From positions 2,170,001-2,234,000 of the forward strand of contig CP152408.1 in assembly GCA_038961845.1 (NCBI GenBank): DNA of 64,000 nucleotides, written 5' to 3'. A program made the translations under genes and the position numbers. This DNA is from Xylophilus sp. GW821-FHT01B05. Its GTDB lineage: Bacteria; Pseudomonadota; Gammaproteobacteria; Burkholderiales; Burkholderiaceae_C. Under the pieces are notes generated by a model. It saw only the letters and a list, made by a program, of their open reading frames with translations, searched no databases and was not told the origin of the DNA. Positions 52,389 through 61,348 of the stretch are shown here, one piece after another. Each line of letters begins with the position of its first letter. The stretch's first letter is position 1.

Positions 52389-52420
52389 GAGGTGCTGCTT
52401 GCGCTGCAACGCAGCACCTC
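52389..52420 (+). promoter_or_regulatory. Strong hairpin in the leader of the ABC transporter operon
   Basis: GAGGTGCTGC (52389-52398) pairs with GCAGCACCTC (52411-52420), and TTGC/GCAA inside it extends the stem to 14 pairs with one bulged C and a GCT loop. A short T-run follows. It is 39 bases upstream of the LivG-like start and could be an attenuator or mRNA-stability element. The rest of 52158-52458 shows no gene. Confidence 0.55.
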
Positions 52421-52458
52421 TTTCCACCCGGGGCCAACTCTGAGGGAGCCGATTGCGC

Positions 52459-53235
52459 ATGACCGACGATTTGATCCTGCAGACCGAGCAGTTGACCAAG
52501 GAATTCCGGGGCTTCACTGCCGTGAACTCGGTAAACCTCGCGGTGCGGCGCGGCAGCATCCATGCCCTCATAGGCCCCAACGGCGCGGGCAAGACCACCT
52601 GCTTCAACCTGCTGACCAAGTTCCTTGAGCCGACCTCCGGGCGCATCGTCTACAACGGGCAGGACATCACGCGCGAGCGTCCGGCGCAGATCGCGCGCCG
52701 GGGCATCATCCGTTCGTTCCAGATATCGGCGGTGTTCCCGCACCTGACGCTGCTCGAGAACGTGCGGCTGGGGCTGCAGCGGCACCTGGGCGTGTCGTTC
52801 CAGTTCTGGCGCGGCGAGCGCATCCTGGCGCAGCTAGAGGGGCGCGCGCTGGAGCTGCTCGACGAAGTCGGCCTGCGCGAGCTGGCGCACGAGGAAACCG
52901 TGAACCTGCCCTACGGCCGCAAGCGCGCGCTGGAGATCGCCACCACGCTGGCCATGGAGCCCGAGCTGATGCTGCTCGACGAGCCCACGCAGGGCATGGG
53001 CCACGAGGATGTCGAGCGTGTGACCCAACTGATCAAGAAGGTGGCTGCGGGGCGCACCGTGCTGATGGTGGAGCACAACATGAACGTGGTGTCGACCATT
53101 GCCGACACCATCACCGTGCTGCAGCGTGGCGCGGTGCTGGCAGAGGGGCCTTACGCGGAAGTCTCGCGCAACCCGCTGGTGATGGAGGCCTACATGGGCA
53201 CCACTGAAGGCCAGTTGCAGGGAGCGCACGGATGA
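52459..53235 (+). CDS. Branched-chain amino acid-type ABC transporter ATPase, LivG-like
   Basis: A 258-residue ATP-binding subunit. Walker A is GPNGAGKTT, and the LivG-specific GIIRSFQISAVFPHLTLLENV follows. The signature NLPYGRKRALEIATTLA, Walker B LMLLDEPTQGM and H-loop VEHNMN are intact. ATG 52459 has a GAGGGA site. Its stop overlaps the LivF-like start by four bases. Confidence 0.93.
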   Translation: MTDDLILQTEQLTKEFRGFTAVNSVNLAVRRGSIHALIGPNGAGKTTCFNLLTKFLEPTSGRIVYNGQDITRERPAQIARRGIIRSFQISAVFPHLTLLENVRLGLQRHLGVSFQFWRGERILAQLEGRALELLDEVGLRELAHEETVNLPYGRKRALEIATTLAMEPELMLLDEPTQGMGHEDVERVTQLIKKVAAGRTVLMVEHNMNVVSTIADTITVLQRGAVLAEGPYAEVSRNPLVMEAYMGTTEGQLQGAHG

Positions 53236-53972
53236 TGATCGTCTCCTCCGATCCGGTGCCGGCACTGGAGATCAGCAACCTCGAGGCCTGGTACGGCGAA
53301 TCGCACGTGCTGCACGGCGTGGACATGCTGGTGCAACCGGGCGAGGTCGTGACCCTGCTCGGGCGCAACGGCGCGGGCCGCACCACGACGCTGCGCGCCA
53401 TCATGGGCCTGGTCGGGCGCCGTACCGGCTCGGTCAAGGTCGGCGGCGTGGAGACGGTGGAGATGGCCACGCACCGCATCGCCCATTGCGGCATCGGCTA
53501 CTGTCCGGAAGAGCGCGGCATCTTCGCCAGCCTGAGCTGTGAAGAGAACCTGCTGCTGCCACCGGTGCTGAAGGATGCGGGCAAGGGTGTCGGCGCGGGC
53601 ATGTCGCTGGATGAGATCTACGCCATGTTCCCCAACCTGGCCGAGCGCCGCCACAGCCCTGGCACGCGCTTGTCAGGTGGCGAGCAGCAGATGCTGGCGG
53701 TGGCGCGCATCCTGCGCACGGGCGCGCGCCTGCTGCTGCTCGACGAGATATCGGAAGGCCTGGCGCCGGTCATCGTGCAGACCCTGGCCCGCATGATCGT
53801 CACCTTGCGCCAGAAGGGCTACACCATCGTCATGGTGGAGCAGAACTTCCACTTTGCCGCGCCGCTGGCCGACCGCTTCTATGTGATGGAGCACGGCCGC
53901 ATCGCCCTGCAGTTCGTATCCGCGCAGCTGGAAAGCAAGATGCCGCTGCTGCATGAGTTGCTGAACGTTTGA
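53232..53972 (+). CDS. ABC transporter ATPase, LivF-like, with variant Walker A
   Basis: A 246-residue LivF-type ATPase. The Walker A loop reads GRNGAGRTTT: the invariant lysine is arginine (R50). Other motifs, PEERGIFASLSCEENLLL, LSGGEQQMLAVARIL, LLLLDEISEGLAP and VEQNFHF, are normal. With the LivG-like subunit it powers the permease pair. The K-to-R change may reduce ATP hydrolysis at one site. It starts inside the LivG gene end. Confidence 0.92.
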   Translation: MMIVSSDPVPALEISNLEAWYGESHVLHGVDMLVQPGEVVTLLGRNGAGRTTTLRAIMGLVGRRTGSVKVGGVETVEMATHRIAHCGIGYCPEERGIFASLSCEENLLLPPVLKDAGKGVGAGMSLDEIYAMFPNLAERRHSPGTRLSGGEQQMLAVARILRTGARLLLLDEISEGLAPVIVQTLARMIVTLRQKGYTIVMVEQNFHFAAPLADRFYVMEHGRIALQFVSAQLESKMPLLHELLNV

Positions 53973-54011
53973 TTCTTGCCGTCTGACAACACTATCCAAC
54001 AGGAGACCCTC

Positions 54012-55208
54012 ATGAAATATCGCTTGACAGCTCTCACTTTGACGCTCGCCGCTGCGGGCCTGGCGTCGCAGGCCGCACAGGCACAGGAGAAGGTGAAGAT
54101 CGGCTTCGTCACCGACATGTCCAGCCTTTACTCCGATGTGGAAGGCAAGGGCGGGGCCACGGCCATCCAGATGGCCATTGACGACTTCGGCGGCAAGGTA
54201 CTGGGCCAGCCGATCGAGCTGCTGACCGCCGACCACCAGAACAAGGCCGACATCGCCGCCTCCAAGGCCCGCGAATGGATAGACACGCAGGGTGTCACCA
54301 TGATCTTTGGCGGTACCAATTCCGGCACCGCGCTGGCCACGGCCAAGGTGGCAGAAGAGAAGAAGCGCGTCTACTTCAACAACGGTGCGGGCACCTCCGC
54401 ACTGACCAACGAGGCCTGCACGCCTTACACCGTGCACTATGCCTACGACACGGTGGCGCTGGCCAAGGGCACGGGTGCGGCCGTGGTCGCGCAGGGCGGC
54501 AAGAGCTGGTTCTTCCTGACCGCCGATTACGCTTTTGGCCAGGCACTGGAGGCCGACACCACCAAGGTGGTCAAGGAGCATGGCGGCACGGTGCTGGGCG
54601 CGGTGCGGCATCCGCTCAATGCATCGGACTTCTCGTCCTTCCTGCTGCAGGCGCAGAACTCCAAGGCGCAGATCCTGGGCTTGGCGAACGCAGGCGGCGA
54701 CACCATCAACTCGATCAAGGCCGCCAAGGAATTTGGCATCAACAAGACGATGAAGATCGCCGGCCTGCTGGTGTTCCTGTCTGACATCCACAGCCTGGGC
54801 CTGAAGAACACCGAGGGCCTGCTGCACACCACCAGTTGGTACTGGGACCTGAACGACGACACGCGCAAGTTCGGCAACCGCTTCTTCGAGAAAACCAAGC
54901 GCATGCCAACCGACGTGCAGGCAGCCGACTATTCCGCCACCATGACCTACCTGAAGGCCGTGGCCGCAGCCAAGACCACAGACGCCGACAAGGTGATGGC
55001 GCAGTTGAAGAGCATGAAGATCGATGACTTCTACGGCAAGGGCCAGATCCGCGCCGACGGCAGCTTCATCCACGACATGTACCTGGTCGAAGCCAAGTCG
55101 CCGGCCGAATCCAAGAAGCCCTGGGACTACCTGAAGGTCGTGGCCAAGCTGCCGGGCGAGCAGGTGTTCACCACCAAGGCCGAGACCAAGTGCAGTCTCT
55201 GGAAGTAA
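54012..55208 (+). CDS. ABC transporter periplasmic substrate-binding protein, LivK-like
   Basis: A 398-residue type I periplasmic binding protein. Signal peptide ends at AQAQE; then KVKIGFVTDMSSLYSDVEGK, AIQMAIDDFGG and FFLTADYAFGQALEADTTKV follow the ligand-binding fold. Its likely ligands are aromatic or aliphatic acids rather than leucine, as in many Burkholderiales homologues, but this is not visible. AGGAG lies seven bases before ATG 54012. Confidence 0.93.
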   Translation: MKYRLTALTLTLAAAGLASQAAQAQEKVKIGFVTDMSSLYSDVEGKGGATAIQMAIDDFGGKVLGQPIELLTADHQNKADIAASKAREWIDTQGVTMIFGGTNSGTALATAKVAEEKKRVYFNNGAGTSALTNEACTPYTVHYAYDTVALAKGTGAAVVAQGGKSWFFLTADYAFGQALEADTTKVVKEHGGTVLGAVRHPLNASDFSSFLLQAQNSKAQILGLANAGGDTINSIKAAKEFGINKTMKIAGLLVFLSDIHSLGLKNTEGLLHTTSWYWDLNDDTRKFGNRFFEKTKRMPTDVQAADYSATMTYLKAVAAAKTTDADKVMAQLKSMKIDDFYGKGQIRADGSFIHDMYLVEAKSPAESKKPWDYLKVVAKLPGEQVFTTKAETKCSLWK

Positions 55209-55270
55209 ACCCCGGGCCGCGCACGGCGGCCCCTTGAAGAAGAAACAACAGGCCCGGTGAAGCTTCGCCC

Positions 55271-56146
55271 ATGAACATCTCTCTTCCCGCCTTGCTGAGC
55301 CAGCTGCTGCTGGGGCTGGTCAATGGCTCGTTCTACGCCATCCTCAGCCTGGGGCTGGCGGTGATCTTCGGGCTGCTCAACGTCATCAACTTCGCGCATG
55401 GTGCGCTGTTCATGATGGGGGCGATCCTGGCCTGGATGGCGATGAACTACTTCGGCATCAGCTACTGGGTGATGCTGGCGGCCGCGCCGGTGCTGGTGGG
55501 CGTCTTTGGCGTCCTGATCGAGCGGCTGCTGCTGCGCTGGATCTACAAGCTGGACCACCTCTACGGGCTGCTACTGACCCTGGGGCTGACGCTGCTGATA
55601 GAGGGCGCGTTTCGCTCGGTCTATGGCGTCTCAGGCCTGGCCTATGACGCGCCGGAGCTGCTGGACGGCGCCACCAACCTGGGCTTCATGATCCTGCCCA
55701 ACTACCGGGCCTGGGTGGTGGTGGCTTCGCTGGTGGTGTGCTTTGCCACCTGGTTCGTGATCGAGAAGACACGGCTGGGCGCCTACCTGCGCGCCGGCAC
55801 CGAGAACCCGCGGCTGGTCGAGGCCTTTGGCGTCAACGTGCCTTTGATGATCACCCTGACCTACGCCTTCGGCTGTGCGCTCGCCGCTTTCGCCGGCGTG
55901 CTGGCCGCGCCGGTGATACAGATCTCGCCGCTAATGGGGCAGAACCTGATCATCGTGGTGTTTGCGGTGGTGGTGATCGGCGGCATGGGCTCCATCCTTG
56001 GCTCCATCCTGACCGGCCTGGGGCTGGGCGTGATCGAGGGCTTCACCAAGGTGTTCTATCCCGAGGCCTCGTCTACCGTGGTGTTCGTCATCATGGTCAT
56101 GGTGCTGCTGACCCGCCCTGCGGGCCTGTTCGGCAAAGAGAAATAA
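55271..56146 (+). CDS. ABC transporter permease, LivH-like
   Basis: A 291-residue inner-membrane permease with eight or so hydrophobic helices. The start LLLGLVNGSFYAILSLGLAV, GLLNVINFAHGALFMMGA and the late VVIGGMGSILGSILTGLGLG loop (EAA-like) are typical of LivH. It sits after the binding-protein gene with 62 bases between. Confidence 0.94.
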   Translation: MNISLPALLSQLLLGLVNGSFYAILSLGLAVIFGLLNVINFAHGALFMMGAILAWMAMNYFGISYWVMLAAAPVLVGVFGVLIERLLLRWIYKLDHLYGLLLTLGLTLLIEGAFRSVYGVSGLAYDAPELLDGATNLGFMILPNYRAWVVVASLVVCFATWFVIEKTRLGAYLRAGTENPRLVEAFGVNVPLMITLTYAFGCALAAFAGVLAAPVIQISPLMGQNLIIVVFAVVVIGGMGSILGSILTGLGLGVIEGFTKVFYPEASSTVVFVIMVMVLLTRPAGLFGKEK

Positions 56147-56155
56147 GGCCGCAGC

Positions 56156-57148
56156 ATGAAGAGAATCTCCACCGTCGTCTATGGCCTGCTTTTGCTGGCC
56201 CTGCTGGTGGCCCCTTTCGTGGGGGCCTACCCGATCTTCGTGATGAAGCTGATGTGCTTCGCGCTGTTTGCCTGCGCCTTCAACCTGCTGCTGGGCTTCA
56301 CCGGCCTGCTGTCCTTTGGCCATGCGGCCTTTCTGGGGGGCTCGGCCTATGTGGCCGGCCAGGCGATGAAGGTCTGGGGGCTGACGCCGGAGGTGGGCCT
56401 GCTGCTGGGCACGGCCACCGGCGCGGCGCTGGGCTGGCTGTTTGGTTTGCTGGCAATCCGGCGCCAGGGCATCTACTTCGCCATGATCACGCTGGCGCTG
56501 GCGCAGATGCTGTTCTTCATCTGTCTGCAGGCGCATTTCACCGGCGGCGAAGACGGCCTGCAGGGCGTGCCGCGCGGCAAGCTGTTCGGCGTGCTGGATC
56601 TGTCCAGCGATCTCACCATGTACTACGTGGCGCTGGTGATCGTGGTGCTGGCCTTTTTGCTGATTGCGCGCACCATCCACTCGCCCTTCGGGCAGGTGCT
56701 CAAGGGCATCAAGGAAAACGAGCCGCGCGCCATATCGCTGGGCTACGACACGCACCGCTTCAAGCTGCTGGCCTTCGTGCTGTCGGCCGCGCTGTCGGGG
56801 TTGGCGGGCTCGCTCAAGACCCTGGTGCTGGGTTTTGCCACCTTGTCGGATGTGCACTGGAGCGCTTCGGGCCAGGTGATTCTGATGACGCTGGTTGGTG
56901 GCCTAGGCACGCTGTCGGGCCCGATCGTCGGCGCGGCCATCGTGGTGCTGCTGGAGAACAAGATTGGCGAGCTGGGCAACCTGCTGGCCGCGCTCACCAC
57001 CATCGACTGGTTCAACACCCTGGGCGAGTCGGTCACCATGGTCACGGGCCTGATCTTCGTCATCTGCGTGCTGGCGTTTCGGCGCGGCGTGATGGGCGAG
57101 ATCATCGCTTTCTTTGGCCGTTGGCGGCGCCGCAGCGAGCCCTCCTAG
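56156..57148 (+). CDS. ABC transporter permease, LivM-like
   Basis: A 330-residue permease. GFTGLLSFGHAAFLGGSAYV and GGEDGLQGVPRG and the cytoplasmic loop GQVLKGIKENEPRAISLGYD are LivM marks. It begins nine bases after the LivH-like gene and ends the operon before a terminator. Confidence 0.94.
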   Translation: MKRISTVVYGLLLLALLVAPFVGAYPIFVMKLMCFALFACAFNLLLGFTGLLSFGHAAFLGGSAYVAGQAMKVWGLTPEVGLLLGTATGAALGWLFGLLAIRRQGIYFAMITLALAQMLFFICLQAHFTGGEDGLQGVPRGKLFGVLDLSSDLTMYYVALVIVVLAFLLIARTIHSPFGQVLKGIKENEPRAISLGYDTHRFKLLAFVLSAALSGLAGSLKTLVLGFATLSDVHWSASGQVILMTLVGGLGTLSGPIVGAAIVVLLENKIGELGNLLAALTTIDWFNTLGESVTMVTGLIFVICVLAFRRGVMGEIIAFFGRWRRRSEPS

Positions 57149-57171
57149 CGCAAGCCCATGCGCCATAAGCA

Positions 57172-57194
57172 AGCAGCCTTCGGGCTGCTTTTTT
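57172..57194 (+). terminator. Rho-independent terminator of the ABC transporter operon
   Basis: AGCAGCC (57172-57178), loop TTCG, GGCTGCT (57183-57189) and a run of six T residues (57189-57194), 24 bases after the LivM stop. Confidence 0.9.
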
Positions 57195-57312
57195 GTTGCC
57201 CAAGCGCGGGCGTTTGCAAAAAAGTGCCCAGGTTTTCCCTTATTTGCATACCGAACCTTACATACAACAATCCGCCGGTCCGCCATTCCCATTCCAAAAG
57301 AGAGAGACAAAC

Positions 57313-57420
57313 ATGGTGCCCGCGACCTTCCGCTTGCCGTATTTCCCTGGATCTCCCATGGCCGTGCCATGGCCCGCCCGGCGCTGCCCGGCCGGGTGTG
57401 CGGGAGTGCTCGCATGGTGA
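57313..57420 (+). CDS. Possible 35-residue leader peptide before the TRAP operon
   Basis: ATG 57313 follows a purine-rich AAAAGAGAGAGACAAAC site and opens a 35-codon frame rich in Pro, Ala and Arg. The TGA at 57418-57420 overlaps the start of the TRAP small-permease gene by seven bases. It may couple translation to the permease. No homology recognised. Confidence 0.4.
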   Translation: MVPATFRLPYFPGSPMAVPWPARRCPAGCAGVLAW

Positions 57421-57986
57421 AGAACCCATGGGTGGAGCGCTTCATGCGCTTTCTGGAGCTATTGCTGGCCGTCTGCCTGGTCACCATGGTGGTGATGGTG
57501 TTCGGCAACGTGGTGCTGCGCTACGGCTTTGACTCGGGCATCGTGGTGTCGGAGGAGTTGTCGCGCTTTTGCTTTATCTGGCTGGTGTTCGTGGGGGCCG
57601 TGGTTGCCATGCACGAAGGCGCGCACCTGGGCGTGGACACGCTGGTGGCGCGGCTGCCGCGTGGCGGCAAGCTGGTGTGCCTGTTTTTGAGCGAGTCGCT
57701 GATCCTGGCCTGCTGCGCCATGTTCTTCTGGGGCACCTGGCGCCAGCATGAGGTCAACCTGACCACGATGGCGCCGGTCACTGGCATGTCATTGATCTGG
57801 GTCTTTGGCATGGGCTACTTCACCAGCCTGGGCATAGGCCTGCTGGCGTTGCACAAGCTCTGGCGCATCCTGAGCGGGAAGATCACCGATGCCGAGCTGA
57901 TCGCGGTGCAGGAGAGCGAGGAGGTGGTCCACGACCACGCCGCGCAGCCTGCTCCGGTTCAGGTCCTGCGGGGAGAACGCGCATGA
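57414..57986 (+). CDS. TRAP transporter small permease, DctQ-like
   Basis: A 190-residue protein with four hydrophobic helices. The family pattern VFGNVVLRYGFDSGIVVSEE then LSRFCFIWLVFVGAVVAMHE and HLGVDTLV is clear. ATG 57414 was preferred; longer in-frame starts (57369 or 57114) add non-homologous sequence. Overlaps the large permease by four bases. Confidence 0.9.
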   Translation: MVKNPWVERFMRFLELLLAVCLVTMVVMVFGNVVLRYGFDSGIVVSEELSRFCFIWLVFVGAVVAMHEGAHLGVDTLVARLPRGGKLVCLFLSESLILACCAMFFWGTWRQHEVNLTTMAPVTGMSLIWVFGMGYFTSLGIGLLALHKLWRILSGKITDAELIAVQESEEVVHDHAAQPAPVQVLRGERA

Positions 57987-59263
57987 CGATCAGCGTCTTT
58001 GTCTTTTCGCTGCTGGGCGCCATGGCGCTGGGCATGCCCATCGCCTTTGCGCTGCTGGTATGCGCCGCGGCGCTGATGATGCTGCAGGGTTCGGTGGACA
58101 CCACCATCCTGTCGCAAAAGATCATCGAAGGCGCCGACAGCTTCCCGCTGCTGGCGATCCCCTTCTTCATGCTGGCGGGCGAGCTGATGAACGCCGGCGG
58201 CATCTCCAAGCGCATCGTCAACTTTGCGCTGGCCTGGGTCGGCCATATCCGTGGCGGCCTGGGCGTGGTGGCCATCGTGGCGGCGGTGATCATGGCGGCC
58301 ATCTCGGGCTCGGCCGCGGCCGACGCTGCGGCGCTGGCCACCATGCTGATTCCGATGATGCGGCAGGCCGGCTACAACATCCCGCGTGCGGCCGGGCTGA
58401 TATCTGCCGGCGGCGTGATCGCGCCGGTGCTGCCGCCGTCCATCGGCATGATCGTGTTTGGCGTGGTGGCCAATGTCTCCATCGGCAAGCTGTTCATGGC
58501 GGCCATCGTGCCGGGGCTGCTGATGGGCGTGTCGCTGCTGGTGGCCTGGATGATCGTGGCGCGCAAGGACGAGGTGGCGGTGCTGCCGCGCATGCCCATG
58601 CGCCAGCGTGCCAAGGTTGCCTTTGACAGCATCTGGGCGCTGATCATGCCGGCCGGCATTGTGGGCGGCATGAAGTTTGGCGTGTTCACGCCGACCGAGG
58701 CAGCAGTGGCCGCCGCCGTTTATGCCTTTGTGGTGGGCATGTTCGTCTACCGCGAGCTGAAATGGCGTGACATCTACCCGCTGCTGGTGACGGCTGCCAA
58801 GACCACGGCAGTGGTGGTGTTCCTGATTGCCACGGCGCTGGTGTCGGGCTGGCTCATTACCGCTTCTGACATTCCCCAGCAGGTCAGCGCATTGCTGCAG
58901 CCCTTCATCGACAGCCCGATCCTGCTGATGGCCATCATGATGCTGCTGGTGGTGATCGTGGGCACGGCGCTGGACTTTGCGCCCACGCTGCTGATCCTGA
59001 CCCCGGTGCTGATGCCCCTGGTGCGTGAGGCCGGCATAGACCCGGTCTACTTTGGCGTGCTGTTCATCATGAACAACGCCATCGGCCTGGTGACGCCGCC
59101 GGTGGGCATTGTGCTCAACGTGGTGTGCGGCGCCGCCAAGATCAGCATGGGCGAGCTGATGCGCGGAATCATGCCCTTCCTGATAGCCGAGCTGGCGGTG
59201 CTGTTCCTGCTGGTGCTGTTCCCGCAGATCGTGCTCACGCCCCTGCGCTGGCTGACTTTCTAG
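57983..59263 (+). CDS. TRAP transporter large permease, DctM-like
   Basis: A 426-residue membrane protein of 12 or so helices. GAMALGMPIAFALLVCAAAL, IPFFMLAGELMNAGGISKRI, GSAAADAAALATML and GVIAPVLPPSIGMIVFG are DctM hallmarks. It works with the small permease and the periplasmic receptor encoded after it for sodium-driven uptake of a carboxylate. Confidence 0.95.
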   Translation: MTISVFVFSLLGAMALGMPIAFALLVCAAALMMLQGSVDTTILSQKIIEGADSFPLLAIPFFMLAGELMNAGGISKRIVNFALAWVGHIRGGLGVVAIVAAVIMAAISGSAAADAAALATMLIPMMRQAGYNIPRAAGLISAGGVIAPVLPPSIGMIVFGVVANVSIGKLFMAAIVPGLLMGVSLLVAWMIVARKDEVAVLPRMPMRQRAKVAFDSIWALIMPAGIVGGMKFGVFTPTEAAVAAAVYAFVVGMFVYRELKWRDIYPLLVTAAKTTAVVVFLIATALVSGWLITASDIPQQVSALLQPFIDSPILLMAIMMLLVVIVGTALDFAPTLLILTPVLMPLVREAGIDPVYFGVLFIMNNAIGLVTPPVGIVLNVVCGAAKISMGELMRGIMPFLIAELAVLFLLVLFPQIVLTPLRWLTF

Positions 59264-59294
59264 CTATTCCCCAATCAAAAAAAGGAGACTGACC

Positions 59295-60311
59295 ATGTTC
59301 CCGTCCCGTTCCCGCATTGGCGCCGTGGCGCTTGCCGCGCTGGCCTGTACCGGCCTGGCCCATGCCCAGTTCGAGGCGCGCAGCGTGCGCGTGTCCTCAG
59401 GCGTCAGCAAGGGCCACCCGATCAGCTTTGGCATCACCAAGATGACGCAGTGCGCCGCCGACAAGTCCGGTGGCAAGCTCAAGCTGCAGACCTACTACGA
59501 CGGCGCGCTGGGCAATGACACCACGGCCTCGCAGCAGGTGCGCACCGGCTCGCTCGACATGGTGCTGACATCGACCGCACCGCTGGTGGGCGCGATCCCG
59601 CAGCTGGCGGTGTTTGACTTGCCCTTTTTGTTCTCCAACGAGCACGAGGCCGACCAGGTGCTGGACGGCAAGGTCGGCCAGTCGTTTGGCCCCAAATTCG
59701 AGGGCGCGGGCGTGGTCAACCTGGCCTACTGGGAAAACGGCTTTCGCAACGTCACCAACTCCAAGCGGCCGGTGACGCGTTGGGAAGACCTGCACGGCGT
59801 GAAGATGCGCGTGATGCAGAACAAGGTGTTCCTCGACACCTTCAGCGCGCTGGGCAGCAACCCGACGCCGCTGGCTTTCTCCGAGGTGTATTCAGCACTG
59901 GAAACCCGCACCGTGGATGGCCAGGAGAACCCGGTGGCGCTGATCGAGAACATGAAGTTCTACGAGGTACAAAAGTACCTCTCCATCACCCGCCATGCCT
60001 ACAGCCCGCTGGCCGTGCTGTATTCCAAGAAGCAGTTCGACAAGCTCTCGCCGCAAGAGCAGGCCACCATGCGCGAATGCGCCGCCGCCGGCCGCGAAGA
60101 GTCGCGCCGCGTCGGCCGCGAGCAGGATGCGGCTGTCATCGCCGGCCTGAAGAAGCAGGGCATGCAGGTGAATGAGGTCAGCCCGGCCGAGCTGCAGCGC
60201 ATGCGCGACAAGGTCAAGGATGTGTACCTGGCCCAGGCCAAGGCGGTGGGTGAAGACACCATGGCCGCGGTGAGCACTGAGCTTGAACGCATCCGGGCCA
60301 CGGCCAAGTGA
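59295..60311 (+). CDS. TRAP transporter solute-binding protein, DctP-like
   Basis: A 338-residue periplasmic receptor. Signal peptide ends at HAQF; then GVSKGHPISFGI, VNLAYWENGFRNVTNSKRPV, KMRVMQNKVFLDTFSALG and TVDGQENPVALIENMKFYEV match the DctP family, with the arginine at KMRVM typically binding the ligand carboxylate. AAAGGAG precedes the ATG. Its stop overlaps the GTG start of the next gene. Confidence 0.94.
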   Translation: MFPSRSRIGAVALAALACTGLAHAQFEARSVRVSSGVSKGHPISFGITKMTQCAADKSGGKLKLQTYYDGALGNDTTASQQVRTGSLDMVLTSTAPLVGAIPQLAVFDLPFLFSNEHEADQVLDGKVGQSFGPKFEGAGVVNLAYWENGFRNVTNSKRPVTRWEDLHGVKMRVMQNKVFLDTFSALGSNPTPLAFSEVYSALETRTVDGQENPVALIENMKFYEVQKYLSITRHAYSPLAVLYSKKQFDKLSPQEQATMRECAAAGREESRRVGREQDAAVIAGLKKQGMQVNEVSPAELQRMRDKVKDVYLAQAKAVGEDTMAAVSTELERIRATAK

Positions 60312-61135
60312 GCGCGGCGATTTCCACCGCAGCACTGGCCGGCCTGAGCGTTGCCATCACCGGCGCCGCGCAGGGCATTGGCCGCAGCCTGGCGCTGCAG
60401 TTTGCCCGTGCCGGCGCGCGCGTGGCCGTGGCCGATCTGCGGCTGCAGGCCTGCGAGGCGGTGTGTGCAGAGCTGCGCGCCGAAGGCGCCCAGGCGCTGG
60501 CCATAGAAGCCGACGTGACCGATGCCGCCGCCTGCGAGCGCCTGGTGGCAGAAGCCACCGCCGCCTTCGGCCGGCTCGACCTGATGGTGTGCAATGCCGG
60601 CATGGTGCAGGTCAAGCCCTTCATGGAAGTGGCGCCGCAGGACTGGGACGCGGTGCTGTCGGTCAATGTCAAGGGCAGCTTTTTGTGCATGCAGGCAGCG
60701 GCGCGGCAGATGCTGCAGCAGGCGCCGCTGGCGCCGGGGCGCCCGCGCGGCAAGATTTTGGCGATGGCCTCGATCGCCGGGCGCTACGGCGGCGGGCCGA
60801 TGGCGCCTTACCTGGCGCCTTACCGTGCCAGCAAGGCCGCAGTCATCAGCCTTACGCAGTCGGCCGCCGCCAGCCTGGCGCCGCACATCACGGTCAACGC
60901 GCTGTGCCCCGGCCTGGTGGCCACCGACATGTGGAAGCGCATAGACCGCGACCTGAGCACGCTGCAAAACGGCCAGGAAGGCGAGGCCTTCGCGCGCCGG
61001 GTCGAGGCCGTGCCCATGGGCCGTGCGCAAACACCTGAAGACGTGGCCGGCCTGGCGCTGTACCTGGCCTCGCCCGCGGCAGACTACATGACCGGCCAGT
61101 CGATCAATATCGACGGTGGCCTGGTATTCAACTGA
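60308..61135 (+). CDS. Classical SDR oxidoreductase
   Basis: A 275-residue protein that starts at GTG 60308, overlapping the receptor stop (GTGA). Nucleotide motif TGAAQGIG, NAG at VCNAGMVQ, and the catalytic S...YxxxK (ASIAGRYGG, YRASKAAV) are intact, with VNALCPGLVATDM after it. It likely oxidises a hydroxy acid brought in by the TRAP system. Confidence 0.93.
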   Translation: MSAAISTAALAGLSVAITGAAQGIGRSLALQFARAGARVAVADLRLQACEAVCAELRAEGAQALAIEADVTDAAACERLVAEATAAFGRLDLMVCNAGMVQVKPFMEVAPQDWDAVLSVNVKGSFLCMQAAARQMLQQAPLAPGRPRGKILAMASIAGRYGGGPMAPYLAPYRASKAAVISLTQSAAASLAPHITVNALCPGLVATDMWKRIDRDLSTLQNGQEGEAFARRVEAVPMGRAQTPEDVAGLALYLASPAADYMTGQSINIDGGLVFN

Positions 61136-61138
61136 CAT

Positions 61139-61300
61139 GAAACGCCCCCAGGCTACGCGCTTCGCGTCTTCGCCAACCCCCTTGCAGGGGGCAACACCAG
61201 TGGCCCGGCAAAGCCGGTTCCACCGTGTTCCCGGCATGGCCCGCTCCGCGGCCTTTGGCACCGTTGTGTTGTGTGTCCCGCGGGCGGCGCGGGCGCCATG
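61139..61300. repeat. Hairpin-rich intergenic element
   Basis: Three perfect short hairpins follow one another: ACGCG-CTT-CGCGT (61155-61167), CCCCC-TTGCA-GGGGG (61177-61191) and CCGGC-AAA-GCCGG (61205-61217). The sequence style resembles repeated intergenic elements I know from Acidovorax-like genomes. It separates the SDR gene from the GntR gene; no ORF is credible. Confidence 0.5.
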
Positions 61301-61348
61301 GAAAATTGATTTGGAATCTTTCCCGCCACACGCCAACCGGAGTGCCGC

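Noticed and set aside
53673..55073. A 466-codon minus-strand frame
   Set aside because: Antisense to the LivF-like and LivK-like genes; no homology visible.
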